The translations under genes were made by a program, and so were the position numbers. The notes under the pieces are model-generated. The model made no database searches. It saw only the letters and a program-made list of their open reading frames with translations, and was not told where the DNA came from. A stretch of DNA of 64,000 nucleotides, from NCBI RefSeq assembly GCF_000975155.1, contig NZ_BBRG01000001.1, positions 479,999 through 543,998 on the forward strand, written 5' to 3'. Below are positions 63,201-64,000 of the stretch, piece by piece (the stretch's first letter is position 1; each line of letters begins with the position of its first letter). This stretch comes from Demequina globuliformis (GTDB taxonomy: Bacteria; Actinomycetota; Actinomycetes; Actinomycetales; Demequinaceae).

Positions 63201-64000
63201 GTCGCCGTCGCCTCGAAGGCGAACACGGGTGCCGCCTCGAGCTCAGGGTACGTTTCGAGCTCAGTGTCGTCGATGAACAACGAGATGTCGTCCGCGGCGG
63301 AGTCCGTCGCGGCGGCGATCACGTGCTCTCCCGACAGATAGTCGCCGTGGCTCACGTTGAGTCGCAGTGGGTCTTTCTGGACCGTCGAGGTCATTGCTGC
63401 GGGCACCGAGGACACAGTGGTGTACCCGTCCGAGGCGGTGAACTCATAGATGAACTCGCCCTTGCCAAGGGTGTCCGCGCCAGCGACCACCGTCGAGTAG
63501 GTCCCGTCCTGACCGGGCACCATATTGAGGACGAGGGTCTCGGCATCAACGTCATTGCTGACGGTCAACGTCGCGGTGCGCACGAGCACGTCATCGGTGA
63601 TCACCGCCTTGAACGTCGTATCCATGCCAGGGGTAAAGGTCGGCAACGTCTGCACGTCGATCACTGGCGGGGTCCCGGGCGCCACCGCGGGCGCGAGCCC
63701 CTCGTTGACTTGTGTTGAGGTCACCGTGCCTGGAGACGCGGGAGCCAAGCCCAACAGCGGCGCAACACCGTTGTTACCAGGGATTCCATACTGAATTCCT
63801 TGGTCGGCCTGAGTGTCGTCCTCCGCGCCAATGTTGTAGAAGGCGCGGCTGATGACCACCTCCGTGTTCGTCATGACATCCATGCCACGCGGCGACGAGT
63901 TGGCCATGCCGCCCACCTGGGCCTCCAGCAGGTTCACGCCAGCGACGAGGTCCGTGCCAAAGTGGGCGTTGAAGTCCGCGGCCGTCAGGTCCTGGTTTCC
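60203..64000 (-). CDS. Giant LPXTG surface protein with metallophosphoesterase and Ig-like domains (partial)
   Basis: The frame stays open to the window edge (peptide GNQDLTAADFNAHFGTDLVA lies before the internal GTG at 63937), so the N-terminus is missing; at least 1265 residues are visible. Several Ig-like segments (RTATLTVSNDVDAETLVLNM, PTVAPNVGEAEVVHGDRDLT) precede a calcineurin-like phosphoesterase with its metal ligands in SDTQYY, AHNGDIVN, GNHDVN, LHEFM and GHYHDAY. An Asp/Gly-rich linker, another Ig-like unit and a sortase signal LPTTG with a helix and a basic tail follow. Probably a wall-anchored phosphohydrolase of unknown substrate. Confidence 0.88.
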   Translation of the reverse strand, partial: GNQDLTAADFNAHFGTDLVAGVNLLEAQVGGMANSSPRGMDVMTNTEVVISRAFYNIGAEDDTQADQGIQYGIPGNNGVAPLLGLAPASPGTVTSTQVNEGLAPAVAPGTPPVIDVQTLPTFTPGMDTTFKAVITDDVLVRTATLTVSNDVDAETLVLNMVPGQDGTYSTVVAGADTLGKGEFIYEFTASDGYTTVSSVPAAMTSTVQKDPLRLNVSHGDYLSGEHVIAAATDSAADDISLFIDDTELETYPELEAAPVFAFEATATDAYFRNGVVMGDQVLTVFDEGYYAREVTVTADLPLQEVNPGEEFSVRIYAGTKAAPEIDLNENNDNFNVRNLRLVLPDGRTLRPLEAMDPESWIYMGDSGGAVDYLEATFLAPDDAFAAHAFAWDTTAEGDTTHVVTARHGDEETMATVHVDNTAPTVAPNVGEAEVVHGDRDLTAVVTDAGAGVDEVHVTLNGRRIYFPHAISSLTGKAGDYTLAVTASDRAGNEITKEVPFSIADEQPSIDALSPADGALADAGEALLEAEVSDPTGDPLDVTFVRGSQLTVGDATTVSTGEATTALAVDRADATEITAAQVAAIAHLDDDALVTASDSKLPYVLLTTEVDGEGEVRVRWDGTANANAKVLLYVLDPAANAWVEMDRHVTSALPTDNEAFGLEAVVNSARYATDGQITALVQHSEGYAGDNLSTRASAVEPHHVDDTPRSEYDFTLAWESDTQYYNQDGVGGYSGIYDRQLSMHEFLLERRSALNLQYMAHNGDIVNTSTDEAQWLRADPAYAMLDQAGLPYGVLAGNHDVNQATNDYTQFSTWFGASRYDSNPWWGGDHLDNRGHYDLITAGGIDFLFLYMGWAPGTEQIDWMNDILAQYPERVAFIQLHEFMLTTGGLGPIPQRIMDEVVATNPNVRAVTSGHYHDAYTRQDSFDDDGDGVNDRTVTSMLFDYQGLPNGGEGYMRLLHFDNQSQSVRIRTYSDYLKDYDADHPTLEPEHQDFSLSYEVLGIDVSTKELATDSFRADSLTDQAIASSVGVPSGTTVSARWTPGDGEHSWFVRAEDEHGGVAVSEVRTLTVSGTDAGNGGTDGGGTDGGGGTDGGTDSGDGGSDGSDNGGGSTGEAPTLTLSVPEVAAGGTFTVRGNGFQAGEQITFTLFSDPVHLGTITATADGSLDATLAIPSTVPAGQHTLVAEGGASGLEASVALTVTDAATAPDAEDVDGGAAGSGAQATGDLPTTGATLPWQWLLAAAMVAVLTGAIIITQRKARVRSDR

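Overview
This window is GC-rich DNA from an actinobacterium, most likely a Micrococcales lineage (Demequina or Cellulomonas-like). That placement is inferred from the GC-rich codon use, the gene blocks sigE-rseA-htrA-tatB, fdxA-dapC, trpS-yihY and ispH/xseA, the DUF3117, SCO4848-type and RamB families, and the many leaderless genes whose -10 box lies 6-8 nt before the start codon. I saw no rRNA, tRNA or CRISPR array.

Region by region. 1-4.0 kb: a Pro/Gln-rich protein running off the left edge, an LPATG-anchored choice-of-anchor A protein, yihY and trpS. 4.0-8.2 kb: the envelope-stress block tatB-htrA-rseA-sigE, with a SigE-type promoter in front of sigE and a divergent O-methyltransferase. 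8.2-15.3 kb: DUF3117, a LOG-family protein, and dapE, dapD and dapC (three succinylase-branch lysine/diaminopimelate genes) together with gltA and ferredoxin. 15.3-22.1 kb: VanW protein, small membrane proteins, a lipoprotein, typA and a PaiB-like protein. 22.1-25.6 kb: a RamB-like regulator divergent from GTP-dependent pckG. 25.6-34.1 kb: two secreted GH18 chitinases, a lipoprotein and a very large LuxR (LAL) regulator, separated by repeat-rich candidate operators. 34.1-41.4 kb: small metabolic and regulatory genes, an autoregulated RHH-DUF4097 pair, and an unusual unit made of a 21-aa ORF followed by two tiny basic proteins.

41.4-48.2 kb is an accessory island next to the 3' end of ychF. 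At least five diverged copies of the ychF 3' end (each encoding VEFRFNV* or a close variant on the minus strand) separate gene modules: a 2-TM protein with a methyltransferase, a broken serine recombinase, an unknown protein, a methyltransferase, an AlkD-like DNA alkylation repair protein and a P-loop kinase. The last three modules are single-gene and spaced about 740-754 bp. This looks like serial site-specific integration at ychF and is the strongest candidate for something new here.

48.2-64 kb: ychF, a complete peptide ABC transporter operon (binding protein, an oversized permease, a second permease, a fused double ATPase), rmuC, ispH, xseA, and a giant LPTTG-anchored metallophosphoesterase/Ig-like protein that runs off the right edge. 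Junctions between convergent genes often carry long nested palindromes or tandem repeats, and a 10-mer (GCATCGGCCC) is scattered through the window at far above chance frequency.
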